From contig JAUYFM010000067.1 in NCBI GenBank assembly GCA_030690945.1, positions 1 to 64,000 on the forward strand: a stretch of 64,000 nucleotides of DNA. Reading direction: 5' to 3'. Shown here one piece after another: positions 22,853-33,217 of this stretch (position 1 is its first letter; the number at the start of each line of letters is the position of its first letter). The notes under the pieces were generated by a model. The model did no database searches. It had not been told where the DNA came from and saw only the letters and a program-made list of their open reading frames with translations. The position numbers and the translations under genes were made by a program. This stretch comes from Smithellaceae bacterium (GTDB lineage: Bacteria; Desulfobacterota; Syntrophia; Syntrophales; Smithellaceae).

Positions 22853-23905
22853 TTGATACTGGAAGCAAAAAACAAACTGCCGCAAACAGGCCTCCATAAA
22901 ATATTGATTCGCGGCACCAACTGGGTCGGTGACGCCGTGATGACGCTGCCTGCCGTTGCCTCTGTGCGAGCGGCCTATCCGCGCGCACATCTGGCCATTT
23001 TGGCCAAGCCGCCAATTGACGATATCTATAAAATGTTTTCAGCCGCGGATGAAATCATCCCTTATGAAAATAAGTACGATAATCCCGTGGGTGTCTTTCA
23101 ACTGGCCTGGCGGCTGCGCCTTAAAAAATTCGACGCGGCCATTCTTCTGCAAAACGCCGTAGAAGCGGCCATCATGACATTGGCGGCAGGTATTCCCCTG
23201 CGCGCCGGATTTAACACCGACGGCCGCGGTTTTTTATTGACGCACCCGATTCGCCGCACCGGTGAAATCCTTAAAGTTCACCAGATCGATTATTATCTGG
23301 AAATGGTCAAAGCCCTGGGCTGCGCGGATATTGACCGCGCCATGCATCTGGAAACGCATATATCACCCGCAACCGCCAGGGATATCATCAAGCAATACGT
23401 ACCCGGAAACGGCGAGCCGGTGATCGGCATTGCGCCCGGCGCCACCTACGGCCCGGCCAAGCGCTGGATGCCGGAAAGATTCGCGGCGGCGGGCGATCGT
23501 TTAAGCGCCGAGCTGGATGCGCGGGTTGTGCTTTTCGGTGGAAAGAGTGACTGGGAAACCGCCGAACAGGTGCGAAAAAACGCGCGAGCGGACATGCTCA
23601 ATATCGCCGGAAAAACAACCTTACAGGAAGCGGTTTATTGCATTTCCCAATGCCGGTTATTTATCAGCAATGATTCGGGCCTCATGCATGTGGCCGGCGC
23701 TCTGAACATTCCCACGGTCGCCATTTTCGGCTCGACCAATCCCGTCACCACATCGCCCGCGGGAGAGAAAACCATTCTGGTGCGCAAACCCGTATCGTGC
23801 AGCCCCTGCCTGAAAAAGACCTGCCCGACGGATTTCCGCTGCATGACTCTGATCACGGTTGACGATGTCGTCGCGGCGGCAAATACCTTATTAAGGAAAA
23901 GTTGA
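22853..23905 (+). CDS. waaF: lipopolysaccharide heptosyltransferase II
   Basis: ILIRGTNWVGDAVMTLPAV; GIAPGATYGPAKRW; NDSGLMHVAGALNIPTVAIFGSTNPVTTSP. The ORF opens at 22688 but overlaps the previous gene; TTG 22853 is a plausible start (uncertain). Confidence 0.9.
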   Translation: MILEAKNKLPQTGLHKILIRGTNWVGDAVMTLPAVASVRAAYPRAHLAILAKPPIDDIYKMFSAADEIIPYENKYDNPVGVFQLAWRLRLKKFDAAILLQNAVEAAIMTLAAGIPLRAGFNTDGRGFLLTHPIRRTGEILKVHQIDYYLEMVKALGCADIDRAMHLETHISPATARDIIKQYVPGNGEPVIGIAPGATYGPAKRWMPERFAAAGDRLSAELDARVVLFGGKSDWETAEQVRKNARADMLNIAGKTTLQEAVYCISQCRLFISNDSGLMHVAGALNIPTVAIFGSTNPVTTSPAGEKTILVRKPVSCSPCLKKTCPTDFRCMTLITVDDVVAAANTLLRKS

Positions 23906-23911
23906 CACGCT

Positions 23912-24499
23912 ATGAACAAGAACACCGCCATATTTCTGGATCGCGACGGAACCATTAACGACGAAGTCGGCTATCTCGACCATGAGAAGAAACTGCAGAT
24001 CATTCCGGCCGCTTTCGAAGCCATTCGCCTGATTAACGAAAGCGGCATGAAAGCCGTCGTCATCACCAATCAGGCCGGTGTCGCCAGAGGATTCTTCACG
24101 GAAGCATTCGTCCGTAAAATAAACGGACAGGTTCAGAGCGCGCTTCTGGAGCAGGGCGCTCTGATCGACCGGTTTTATTTCTGTCCGCATCACCCGACAG
24201 AAGGAAATGATCCTTATCGCAGAATTTGTAACTGCCGAAAACCGGAACCGGGAATGCTCCAACAGGCTGCGGCGGATCTGGACATTGACCTTGCCCGGTC
24301 CTATCTCATCGGAGACCGTTTCCAGGACATCGAAGCAGCTCACCGGGCCGGCGCCAGAGGCGTCCTGGTCATGACGGGATACGGGCAGGATTTGATGCAG
24401 GAGGTCGGGCCGGACCGGGCCAATGAATTGAATCAACCCGATTATGTCGCCAGAGATATTCTGGAGGCGGTTCACTGGATATTGAAGGATCGAACGTGA
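23912..24499 (+). CDS. gmhB: D-glycero-beta-D-manno-heptose 1,7-bisphosphate 7-phosphatase
   Basis: FLDRDGTINDEVGYL HAD motif; CHHPTEG-like and CNCRKPEPGML zinc-loop motifs. Confidence 0.93.
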   Translation: MNKNTAIFLDRDGTINDEVGYLDHEKKLQIIPAAFEAIRLINESGMKAVVITNQAGVARGFFTEAFVRKINGQVQSALLEQGALIDRFYFCPHHPTEGNDPYRRICNCRKPEPGMLQQAAADLDIDLARSYLIGDRFQDIEAAHRAGARGVLVMTGYGQDLMQEVGPDRANELNQPDYVARDILEAVHWILKDRT

Positions 24500-25533
24500 A
24501 TATTCTGATTATCAAACTAAGCGCCATCGGCGATGTGATTCACACCTTGCCTTCGCTTGCGGCAATGCGCCATTTGTATCCCGATGCGCATATCACCTGG
24601 GTGGTGGAAGAAGCGGCGGCGGATCTCGTTCTCCATCATCCGTATCTGGATCAGGTTTTGATTTTCCGGCGCAAAAGCTGGATAAAGGAAATTAAAGCGG
24701 GGCAGTTTCCTGCGGCATGGCGCGACGCGCGCTCTTTTCTGGTCGCACTGAAGAGCCGCCGGTATGATCTCGTCATCGATTTTCACGGTCTGTTCAAAAG
24801 TTCGATAATCGTTTTTTTGAGCCAGGGCAAAAGAAAACTGGGCTATGATTCCTGGCAGGAACTGAGCGGCTTGTTTCTCAATGAAAAAATTCCGGAAAAC
24901 ATGGACAAGCACGCGGTGGACCGCTACTTGGATTTTCCACGCCATCTGGGCGCGGTAGTCAATCAGGCTGAATTTATTTTGCCCATCAATTCGGAAGCGG
25001 AAGACAAGGCTAAGTCGCTGCTGGCATCTCATGGTCTGGAGAAAAAGCAATACATTGCCGTCAGTCCCGTTGCCCTGTGGGATACCAAATTGTGGGACAA
25101 CCGGAAATTCGCCAAGCTTGCGGATACCATCTCACAGCGGTTGAAGATTCCCGTTGTTTTCACCGGCCGGGACAAAGAATCCCTTGACAAAATCACATCT
25201 CTCATGACCACAAAGCGGATCAATATGGGTGGACAAACGACGCTTCCGGAATTGGCCTGCATCTATAAAGATACATTGACTGTTATTACGACCGATTCCG
25301 GCCCCATGCATCTGGCGGCGGCCGTCGGCGTTCCTGTGATCGCTCTTTTCGGGCCAACCGATCCGGCCAGAACCGGTCCTTATGGAACAGGCCACACGAT
25401 TATTCGAACAGGCCTTTCGTGCAGTCCGTGCCTGTTAAAAAAATGTCCAACTAAAAAATGCATGGAAGAAATAACGCCCGGCATGGTCTTTGAAGCAGTA
25501 GAAAGATTGGTGGGAATAGCTCGTAGCTCGTAG
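24496..25533 (+). CDS. waaC: lipopolysaccharide heptosyltransferase I
   Basis: ILIIKLSAIGDVIHTLPSL; TTDSGPMHLAAAVGVPVIALFGPTDPARTGPYG. Confidence 0.92.
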   Translation: MNILIIKLSAIGDVIHTLPSLAAMRHLYPDAHITWVVEEAAADLVLHHPYLDQVLIFRRKSWIKEIKAGQFPAAWRDARSFLVALKSRRYDLVIDFHGLFKSSIIVFLSQGKRKLGYDSWQELSGLFLNEKIPENMDKHAVDRYLDFPRHLGAVVNQAEFILPINSEAEDKAKSLLASHGLEKKQYIAVSPVALWDTKLWDNRKFAKLADTISQRLKIPVVFTGRDKESLDKITSLMTTKRINMGGQTTLPELACIYKDTLTVITTDSGPMHLAAAVGVPVIALFGPTDPARTGPYGTGHTIIRTGLSCSPCLLKKCPTKKCMEEITPGMVFEAVERLVGIARSS

Positions 25534-25659
25534 CTCATGGTGGATTGATGTTTAAGGTTTTAGGTGTTATATTTTACGTGTCAGGCAGCATTATCGTCAT
25601 TCCGCGTGTGCCCTTCAGGGTAGGCAAGCGAAGCGCGATCCGGAATCCAGGAATGTAAA

Positions 25660-27330
25660 ATGATGAATCAAGCAAAGAGCCGGCAGCCGCAAGCGGCAGA
25701 AAACAGATTTTACTTAAAACGTAAAACGTTGAGCTATTCTTCCATCCACCATCCACTATCAGCTATCAGCTATCTACTATCCAACATCCCCCTTGCTCTG
25801 CTCCTCGCCGTGCTGCTCTTCATCCTGCATTTTCCGCCACCGGCCAACGCGGTCTCATCAACAAACGTTTCCCTGGAAAGCGATCTTTACCGCGACATGG
25901 AATTCTGGGCGGCGGAAGGCCTTGTCGGAAGCCAGCTGTATTCCATCAAACCCTTTGCCCGAAGTGAAGTCGGCAGACAACTTGTTGAGGCGCTGGATAA
26001 ATGTTATGCTCAGAAAACACCGTCCGCAACGTGCAGGAATATTCAAACGCGATACAGAAAACTTTTTAATGCGGAAATCACCGAGGCGCGATCCCCCGAA
26101 AACATCAGCAACCTCTTTATAAAACCCGTGGAAACCTTTTCCGTTTCCTACAGCTATCTGAAAGGCCCTTTCTCCGTTTACAACAATGAGGGAATTCAAT
26201 ACGGCGAAGGCCACAGCGCACTGATCCAATTTCAATCGCAAGCCAGAGTCGGGCAGGTATTTTCTTTTTTTGTGCAGCCCGCCTTCATCTATAATCAGCA
26301 TTTCGGCACTGATGAAGACGGCAGCCGGACCGACGTGCGCCTGCATAAGGGTTATGCAAAGCTGACGATTTTCAACGTTGAATTGCAGGTAGGCAGGGAC
26401 TCTCTCTGGTGGGGCCCCGGTTATCACGGCGCGCTGCTCATGTCCAACAACGCTCATCCCTTTGACATGATAAAATTATCCAATCCGGAACCGATCCTTC
26501 TGCCGTGGCTTTTTTCTTACCTGGGACCGGTGCAATTCAACCTGATTTTTTCACAGCTGAACGACGAAAGAAAAGGCCAGGAACTGGCCAATCCTTTTCT
26601 ATATGGCATGCGGCTGGGCCTTAAACCGCATCCATATCTGGAACTGGGGGCATCCCATCTGGTTGTGTTTGGCGGCCCGGGGCGGCGCAACCTGAGTCTC
26701 AGCGAGATCAACCAGATTCTCTTCGGCAATACCGATAGAGATTACCAGAAAACAGAAAGCAACCAGGAATTTGCTGCTGATATGGCCCTGACCCTACCCA
26801 ATCTTAAAAAATACATTTTTGTGGCTGACGGTATCAAGCTTTACGGTGAAATCGGCGCGGAGGATAACGGGTATCCCCCGACCAGCCGTGCATGGCTTGC
26901 TGGCCTGGCCATATTTAAACCATTCGGGCTGGACAAAGCCGCCCTTCGCGGGGAGTATGCGACTACAGTTTTAGGGCCTTACAACGGACCGGACTCCTGG
27001 TATCGGCATGGAGCATATCCCATGCGTTATGAGGGTCGTACCTTCGGGCATCACATGGGCACTGAGGCCGAAGATTATTTCGTCGAATGGTCACAAGGTT
27101 TTGATAAATTATACTACAAACTGAGTTTTGACCAGGAAAGAAGCGGCTTTAAAACAAAACTTTATACGCAGTCTAAAAATCAGTATCTGGGAGAATTGGG
27201 TTACCGGGTCAATGATAACGTAAACATCTCGCTGCGGTACGCTTATGAAGCAATCAAAAACCTCGGCAATGTCCAAGATGAGCGCCAGACGAATCACTTT
27301 CTAAGTCTGGAGACCGCCATTTATTTTTAG
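25660..27330 (+). CDS. capsule assembly Wzi-like outer membrane protein
   Basis: Signal-like N-terminus, YRDMEFWAAEGLV...; VGRDSLWWGPGYHGALLMSNNAHPFDMIKLS; beta-barrel-like C-terminus. The start is uncertain because a low-complexity repeat is translated at the N-terminus. Confidence 0.75.
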   Translation: MMNQAKSRQPQAAENRFYLKRKTLSYSSIHHPLSAISYLLSNIPLALLLAVLLFILHFPPPANAVSSTNVSLESDLYRDMEFWAAEGLVGSQLYSIKPFARSEVGRQLVEALDKCYAQKTPSATCRNIQTRYRKLFNAEITEARSPENISNLFIKPVETFSVSYSYLKGPFSVYNNEGIQYGEGHSALIQFQSQARVGQVFSFFVQPAFIYNQHFGTDEDGSRTDVRLHKGYAKLTIFNVELQVGRDSLWWGPGYHGALLMSNNAHPFDMIKLSNPEPILLPWLFSYLGPVQFNLIFSQLNDERKGQELANPFLYGMRLGLKPHPYLELGASHLVVFGGPGRRNLSLSEINQILFGNTDRDYQKTESNQEFAADMALTLPNLKKYIFVADGIKLYGEIGAEDNGYPPTSRAWLAGLAIFKPFGLDKAALRGEYATTVLGPYNGPDSWYRHGAYPMRYEGRTFGHHMGTEAEDYFVEWSQGFDKLYYKLSFDQERSGFKTKLYTQSKNQYLGELGYRVNDNVNISLRYAYEAIKNLGNVQDERQTNHFLSLETAIYF

Positions 27331-27400
27331 TCCATTCCATTTCCAGGACAGGGTTTGGATTAGATCAGGCGGCTTATCCTTTATACTTTCACTTTGATCC

Positions 27401-28051
27401 TCATTCTGCTCTGTATAGTTTGTTGGCCTCCATGTAACCGATAACGTTGTCCGGCACCAAGTATCTGATGGATTGGCCTTGGTGAATCCTTTCCCGAATA
27501 TCTGAGGATGAAATATCCAGAAAGGTTGTCTTGCGGAAAAAAACAGAGCCGCCCTGCGGGTCTTTAAAAATTTCGTTTTGCTGATCATAAACAAAACGCG
27601 CGGCGATATCGGGCGGCAGGATATGAACCAGACCCTTATTTTCGTAGCCCGGTCTGGTCATCACCGCAAAGTGGCAAAGCGATAAAAGCTTTTCCCATTT
27701 ATACCAGGTGGTGATCACGTCAAATGCATCCTGGCCGGTAATGAAATATAATTCTAAACTTTTATCATGGGTATCTAAAAAATATTGGACGGTATCCATC
27801 GAATAGGATTTCCCCGGCCGCAGGTTTTCCACATCCGAAAAATAAAATTGATCATTGCCTTCGATGGCCAGGCGTATCATTTGTGAACGATGTTTAAAGG
27901 GCGTAATCACGCAAGCCGTCTTATGCGGCGGCAGGGCTGCGGGAATAAAGATTACGCGATCCAGATTTAGAAGGGTGATCAGTTCCTGGGCGGCACGCAG
28001 GTGACCGAAATGAACCGGGTCAAATGTCCCGCCGAAAAGTCCCCATTTCAT
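27401..28051 (-). CDS. nadD: nicotinate-nucleotide adenylyltransferase
   Basis: [59 protein letters not shown]. Confidence 0.95.
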   Translation of the reverse strand: MKWGLFGGTFDPVHFGHLRAAQELITLLNLDRVIFIPAALPPHKTACVITPFKHRSQMIRLAIEGNDQFYFSDVENLRPGKSYSMDTVQYFLDTHDKSLELYFITGQDAFDVITTWYKWEKLLSLCHFAVMTRPGYENKGLVHILPPDIAARFVYDQQNEIFKDPQGGSVFFRKTTFLDISSSDIRERIHQGQSIRYLVPDNVIGYMEANKLYRAE

Positions 28052-29343
28052 GCGCGGACCTGGCCGTCGCCGTAAATGATAAACTTGGACGTAGTAAGTT
28101 CTTCCAGTCCCATCGGCCCGAATGCATGCAGCTTGGTGGTCGAAATGCCGATTTCCGCGCCCAATCCCAGCTCAAAGCCGTCACTGAAGCGTGTGGAAGC
28201 GTTCACCAGCACCGTTGAAGAATTGACTTCATTCAAAAACCGCTGCGAGTTGGCATAATCTTTGGTAATAATGGATTCCGTATGCAGCGATCCGTATTTT
28301 TCAATATGCGCGATGGCTTCGTCGATAGATGGCACAACCCTCACGGCCAGAATCAAGTCCAGGTATTCCGCGTACCAGTCTTCTTCGGTTGCCGCGTCGA
28401 TATTTTTCAGGATCTTTCTTGTTTTTTCGCAGCCTTTGAGCAGGACGCCTGCTTTTTGCAGCCTTTCTGCAGCCTTCGGCAAAAACGCGGGGGCAATGTC
28501 CGAATGCACCAGCAAGGTTTCCAGTGCGTTGCAGACACCGGGCCGCTGCACTTTGGCATTGTCACAGATATTCACAGCCATGTCTATATCAGCGGCGGCA
28601 TCCACAAAGACATGACAGACGCCTTTGTAATGCTTAATGACGGGAATTTTGGACTGGGCGACCACGGCGCGGATCAGTTCTTCGCCGCCACGCGGAATAA
28701 TTAAATCAATATGCTCGTCGAGTTGCAACATCGTCGAGACAGCCTCGCGATCGGTAAACGGAATGACCTGAATAGCCTTGTCCGGCAGGGGGCTCTCCCG
28801 CAAAACATCCTCTAAAACAGACGCAATAGCCAGGTTGGAGTGAATAGCTTCTGAACCGCCGCGTAAGATGACCGCGTTGCCCGATTTGAGACACAGGGCG
28901 GAAGCATCCACTGTGACATTGGGGCGCGATTCATAGATAATGCCGATCACCCCCAAGGGGATACGCATACGGCCAACTAAAAGGCCGTTGGGACGGCGCC
29001 ACATAGACGTCACCTTTCCTACCGGATCAGGCAGCGCCGCAACTTCGCGCAGCCCCTGCGCCATAGCCTCAATGGTGGCATCTTTGACCGTCAGCCGGTC
29101 GATCATGGCCGCGGAAAGGCCCTTTTCTCGGGCGCCGGTCACATCCCGGCTATTTTCGGACAGGATAAAATCACGATGGCCGATGAGCTCATCGGCCATT
29201 CGTAAAAGTGCGGCATTTTTTGCGTTGGCAGGAATATGGGAAAGGGGGCGTGATGCCGTAAGCGCGTCTTCGGCTATTTTTTTTACGGTGCCTTGGATAT
29301 CCATTCTGCTTCCCCTACTTGAATATTTTAAAATAACTTGCAA
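28048..29343 (-). CDS. proA: glutamate-5-semialdehyde dehydrogenase
   Basis: [44 protein letters not shown]...; [26 protein letters not shown]. Probable start MDIQGTVKK slightly inside the ORF. Confidence 0.95.
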   Translation of the reverse strand: MQVILKYSSRGSRMDIQGTVKKIAEDALTASRPLSHIPANAKNAALLRMADELIGHRDFILSENSRDVTGAREKGLSAAMIDRLTVKDATIEAMAQGLREVAALPDPVGKVTSMWRRPNGLLVGRMRIPLGVIGIIYESRPNVTVDASALCLKSGNAVILRGGSEAIHSNLAIASVLEDVLRESPLPDKAIQVIPFTDREAVSTMLQLDEHIDLIIPRGGEELIRAVVAQSKIPVIKHYKGVCHVFVDAAADIDMAVNICDNAKVQRPGVCNALETLLVHSDIAPAFLPKAAERLQKAGVLLKGCEKTRKILKNIDAATEEDWYAEYLDLILAVRVVPSIDEAIAHIEKYGSLHTESIITKDYANSQRFLNEVNSSTVLVNASTRFSDGFELGLGAEIGISTTKLHAFGPMGLEELTTSKFIIYGDGQVRA

Positions 29344-29496
29344 TTTCTGTAATTATTGATAAAAACCGCATCACCTTTAAATAAAGAGGACCGCTTGGGG
29401 AAAATTAATCGTATTGACATTTATTCGTCCAGCGGTACTGGTTACATTTACAAGACAAAAGGATACGTGTCAAGGTCTTTGCCCGGATGAATTTTT

Positions 29497-30564
29497 ATGA
29501 GCCGATTACGCATCAAAGCCGGAAAAAAAGCTTACGAAATCATTAAAGACGGTGGATTTAATTTTGACGCCGTTTCCGCTTATTACGGAGCGGCGGTAGG
29601 GCCGCGCTGGCTTGTCGCCAGCGGATTTGATCTGACGCTTCTGACGCAAAATCTTCTGGGACGATCCAGATCCGTGCATCTCATCGGATCGTCAGCCGGC
29701 GCCTGGCGTTTTGCCGCATGGCTGCAGCCGCAGGCCGCCGACTGTTACCGGAAATTCATTCACGCCTATATCACCGTCGGCTATACCCGAAAAGATACGC
29801 CGGCAACCATTCTGGAAAAATTCTCTCACATCATGAACGCCTATATCGAGGATGACGCCCTGCCCTTTGCCCTGGCCAACAAGCGCTATCGTTTGTCCGT
29901 GATCACGGCCCGCTCGCGAGGCCTGGTCGCTTCCGAAACATACTTGTTGCAGAAAAGCGCTCTGGCCGCCTGTTACGTGCTGAATTTCTTCAGCCGGAAT
30001 AATCTTTACCATTTCGCCGACAGGGTTGTTTTCTACGACGGCTCCAAGCCGCCCCCTTTTTGTTTTCAACCGCAATTCCAGGGCAAGTATGTGCGGATAA
30101 ATGAATCAAATTTCAAATACGCGGTGATGGCCTCCGGCGCGATCCCGCTTATCGTTGCCGGAGTAAAGAATATTTTCGGCGCGCCCCGCGGTGTTTATCG
30201 CGACGGCGGCTTGATCGATTATCACCTGTCGCATCAGTTTGCCGCAAAAGAAAATGAATTGGTCCTTTTTTTCCATCACCAGGAAAGGATTATTCCCGGC
30301 TGGCTGGATAAAAAAAATAAACGGCGCACACCGGATGATCAAACATTGAATAACGTTGTGATGGTTTTTCCATCGCAGAGTTTCATCGACCGGCTGCCGT
30401 CGGGTAAAGTCCCGGATCGGGATGACTTTCTGACCTATATCGACAAGGGCGCTGAAAGAATTGCCCACTGGAACAAAGCCGTGGAGCTTGCCGCGCCACT
30501 GGGCGATGACTTTTTGGAACTGGTGGAAAGCGGAAAGATTAGGGAAGTGGTTGAAAAGATTTAA
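29497..30564 (+). CDS. patatin-like phospholipase family protein
   Basis: Ser hydrolase motif GSSAGAWR and RDGGLIDYH (DGG/DGA) motif. Confidence 0.75.
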   Translation: MSRLRIKAGKKAYEIIKDGGFNFDAVSAYYGAAVGPRWLVASGFDLTLLTQNLLGRSRSVHLIGSSAGAWRFAAWLQPQAADCYRKFIHAYITVGYTRKDTPATILEKFSHIMNAYIEDDALPFALANKRYRLSVITARSRGLVASETYLLQKSALAACYVLNFFSRNNLYHFADRVVFYDGSKPPPFCFQPQFQGKYVRINESNFKYAVMASGAIPLIVAGVKNIFGAPRGVYRDGGLIDYHLSHQFAAKENELVLFFHHQERIIPGWLDKKNKRRTPDDQTLNNVVMVFPSQSFIDRLPSGKVPDRDDFLTYIDKGAERIAHWNKAVELAAPLGDDFLELVESGKIREVVEKI

Positions 30565-30696
30565 GTTTTAAGTTTTAAGTATTAAGTGATTATAATTATT
30601 TATTTTTTTCTTAAAACTTAAATCTTAAATCTTAAAACTTAAATCTTAAATCTTAAATCTTAAATCTTAAAACTTAAATCTTAAATCTTAAAACTA
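30559..30696. repeat. intergenic heptamer array: about 4 copies of TTTTAAG-type units, then 12 tandem inverted copies of CTTAAA(A/T)
   Basis: Read directly: 30610-30693 splits exactly into 12 heptamers cttaaaa/cttaaat; left arm atttaag-ttttaag-ttttaag-tattaag in inverse orientation. Confidence 0.9.
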
Positions 30697-30702
30697 TTGA
30701 TT

Positions 30703-31620
30703 ATGATTATTCAAGAACTTCTGGATATTTATACCTCCTGCACCCTTTGTCCGCACGCCTGCCGGGTTGACCGGACAAAGGGCGAGTTGGGCTATTGCCG
30801 TCTTCCCGCCGGGATTATCATGGACTGCTCACTGGCCCATCACGGAGAGGAACCACCTCTTTCGGGAACACGCGGCGCCGGGACAATTTTTCTTTCTTCA
30901 TGCAACCTGAAATGCATCTATTGCCAGAACTATCAAATTTCTCACAGCGAGCAGGGACGGGAGTTAACCGTTTTACAATTGGCCAAAATTATGCTCGATC
31001 TGCAAAAAAACGGCTGTCACAATGTCGAACTGGTGACCCCGACGCCTCAGATGCCTCTTGTGATGGAGGCTCTGTGTATGGCGCGTGCCCAAGGCCTCAC
31101 CGTTCCCTTTGTTTACAATTGCGGCGGCTATGAAAATCCCGACATCATCCGTTTCCTGGACAGCATGGTGGATATTTATCTCCCGGATTTCAAATACGGA
31201 CTTAATCAAGATGCCGAACTTTTCTCCGGCACGCCGGACTATCCGCGCTTCGCCATGGAATCCATCCGGGAAATGGTCCGACAGGTCGGCTGCGACCTGA
31301 ATGTGGAAGAAGGTGTCGCCACACACGGCATCGTCGTCCGCCATCTGGTTTTACCGGGAAGGCTGGAAAATTCTAGGGAAGCGCTGAGGCTTCTGAAAAA
31401 TGAAATATCAACAAGCGTCCCGATTAGCCTCATGTCGCAATATACACCCATGGCAAATGTGCGCTCTCATCCACTTTTAGGCCGCAGAATCAGCAGCGCT
31501 GAATACTCTCAAATACTGGATTATGCCCTTGATCTGGGTTTTGAAAATCTATTTGTTCAGGATGTCAATGACGACGACCTGACTCCGGATTTTGATCGTG
31601 CAAATCCATTTGGTTCGTAA
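30703..31620 (+). CDS. radical SAM protein, PflA/PflX-like (COG1313-type)
   Basis: CNLKCIYCQNYQISH (CX3CX2C) plus N-terminal CTLCPHACRVDRTKGELGYC cysteine cluster. ATG 30703 preferred over TTG 30697. Confidence 0.88.
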   Translation: MIIQELLDIYTSCTLCPHACRVDRTKGELGYCRLPAGIIMDCSLAHHGEEPPLSGTRGAGTIFLSSCNLKCIYCQNYQISHSEQGRELTVLQLAKIMLDLQKNGCHNVELVTPTPQMPLVMEALCMARAQGLTVPFVYNCGGYENPDIIRFLDSMVDIYLPDFKYGLNQDAELFSGTPDYPRFAMESIREMVRQVGCDLNVEEGVATHGIVVRHLVLPGRLENSREALRLLKNEISTSVPISLMSQYTPMANVRSHPLLGRRISSAEYSQILDYALDLGFENLFVQDVNDDDLTPDFDRANPFGS

Positions 31621-31630
31621 AGGTGACCTG

Positions 31631-32245
31631 ATGCAAAGTGACTTGCAAAAAATTTACGACCGTTTTGCCGATATATACGATAATAATCGGAACTTATTTG
31701 ACATGACGGAGGTCATCGCCGATTTCTCTAAAAGATTGCCTAGCAAGACAGGCCGCCTGCTTGACCTGGGCTGCGGCGCGGGAGAACCTTTTCCAGCCTA
31801 CTTTATCGGTCAGGGCTGGCAGGTCACGGGCGTGGATTTTTCCTCCCGGATGCTGGATCTGGCCCATCGCTACCAACCGGACATGAAAACTATCTTCGCC
31901 GATATCAGTGAAGTGGATTTTCCCGATGCACAGTTTGACGCTGTCACCGCCATCTATTGCCTTTTTCATATTGAATACCAAAAGCATGAGGAAATTTTCC
32001 GGAAAATCTACCGCTGGCTTGCGCCAGGCGGTCACTTTCTTTTTACCTGTGCCACAAAAGAATATACGGGTGCTGATGTTTTTAACGGCACTAAGGAATT
32101 TCTGGGAGAACAATTATTTTACAGTCACACAACGCCCGACAACCTGGCAGCAAGCTTAATATCGATTGGTTTCACGATAGAATCCGCCCAATACCGCCAA
32201 ATCGGCGGCGAAACATTTCTCTGGATAACGATCGCCAAACCGTAA
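31631..32245 (+). CDS. class I SAM-dependent methyltransferase
   Basis: LLDLGCGAGEPFPAYFIGQGWQVTGVDFSSRMLDLA; AVTAIYCLFHI; WLAPGGHFLFT. Confidence 0.88.
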   Translation: MQSDLQKIYDRFADIYDNNRNLFDMTEVIADFSKRLPSKTGRLLDLGCGAGEPFPAYFIGQGWQVTGVDFSSRMLDLAHRYQPDMKTIFADISEVDFPDAQFDAVTAIYCLFHIEYQKHEEIFRKIYRWLAPGGHFLFTCATKEYTGADVFNGTKEFLGEQLFYSHTTPDNLAASLISIGFTIESAQYRQIGGETFLWITIAKP

Positions 32246-32247
32246 TT

Positions 32248-32370
32248 ATATCAAGTTGCATTCAAAGGATAACGCGGCGGCAAGGAGGAGGCTCCGCAGG
32301 CGTATTATCGATACGCCGAGGAAGCAGACGATGCAGCCAACAAAGTTAGCCAAAGAATGCGACTTGATAT
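32248..32370. repeat. about 123-bp MITE/REP-like palindromic element with terminal inverted repeats and internal hairpin
   Basis: Left end ATATCAAGTtGCATTCaaaGGaTAAC; right end reverse complement ATATCAAGTcGCATTCtttGGcTAAC (21/26 identical); internal GGCGTATtatcgATACGCC stem. Confidence 0.85.
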
Positions 32371-33077
32371 TAGGGCATTTTAAAAATACTGACACCCTGC
32401 GGCGTCTGGAATTGGAATAATTTCGAGGAAAGCCCGGCGTTCATTTTGATGCCGGAAAATTTGAGAATAGTGGAATTACCCATCACATCATCAAAACTGA
32501 CCTGAAGAATATGAAAGTTATTTTTCTCAATCGTCATTTGCAGATATTGATAGGAGGCGCCTTTTTCGCGCGGATATAACTGCAGCAGATAGTTGCCGCT
32601 TTTATCCACGGCATGAGGGCTTGCATATTTGATAGTAAAGTCATCGCTTAGCTTTCCCAAACCGGACAGAAATTTGATTAAAGCCTCAGATTTAAAAATC
32701 TTATCAGACTCCTGAGTATATACCGACTTATCCTGCGGCAGATAAAGCCAGGCTTTTTGTGAATTGATAATGAGTTTTTTCGTCTTTGGCTTTTTATAAT
32801 CCCAGAGCATCTGTTTAGGATTTTTAAAATAGACGATCCCCTCTTCCATATCCGTTTTGCGGATGGATTTTACCATGGTTTCCTGAACAAAATTCGCCTG
32901 AAAATCCTGTGTCTCCTCATAAATTTTCTGCAACCGGTTCACGGTTTCATCAATGGGAGGCGGTTCGGCAGCACAAGGAATATGAGACCAGACAACCCCC
33001 AAAAGGATAGCAAAAAAAGCCGCAACGATCTTTACTGATATAAATAACTTATTTTTATCGAGATTTGGTTTCATCAT
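32370..33077 (-). CDS. lolA: outer membrane lipoprotein carrier protein LolA
   Basis: LQKIYEETQDFQANFVQETMVKSIRKTDMEEGIVYFKNPKQMLWDYKKPKTKKLIINSQKAWLYLPQDKSVY. Confidence 0.88.
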   Translation of the reverse strand: MMKPNLDKNKLFISVKIVAAFFAILLGVVWSHIPCAAEPPPIDETVNRLQKIYEETQDFQANFVQETMVKSIRKTDMEEGIVYFKNPKQMLWDYKKPKTKKLIINSQKAWLYLPQDKSVYTQESDKIFKSEALIKFLSGLGKLSDDFTIKYASPHAVDKSGNYLLQLYPREKGASYQYLQMTIEKNNFHILQVSFDDVMGNSTILKFSGIKMNAGLSSKLFQFQTPQGVSIFKMP

Positions 33078-33217
33078 TTTTTATTTTCAAAAATATCGAA
33101 AAATTGGTCGAAAATGGCATATTTTTTCAATAGCGTTTATATCTTCATGCTGAGTGATCCATAAATGGCAATGCTTAAAAGGCACATTAATAACTAATTG
33201 ATATCATTAATATATAT

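Noticed and set aside
30559-30696. CRISPR array
   Set aside because: 7-bp contiguous tandem units without spacers; not a CRISPR repeat-spacer pattern.
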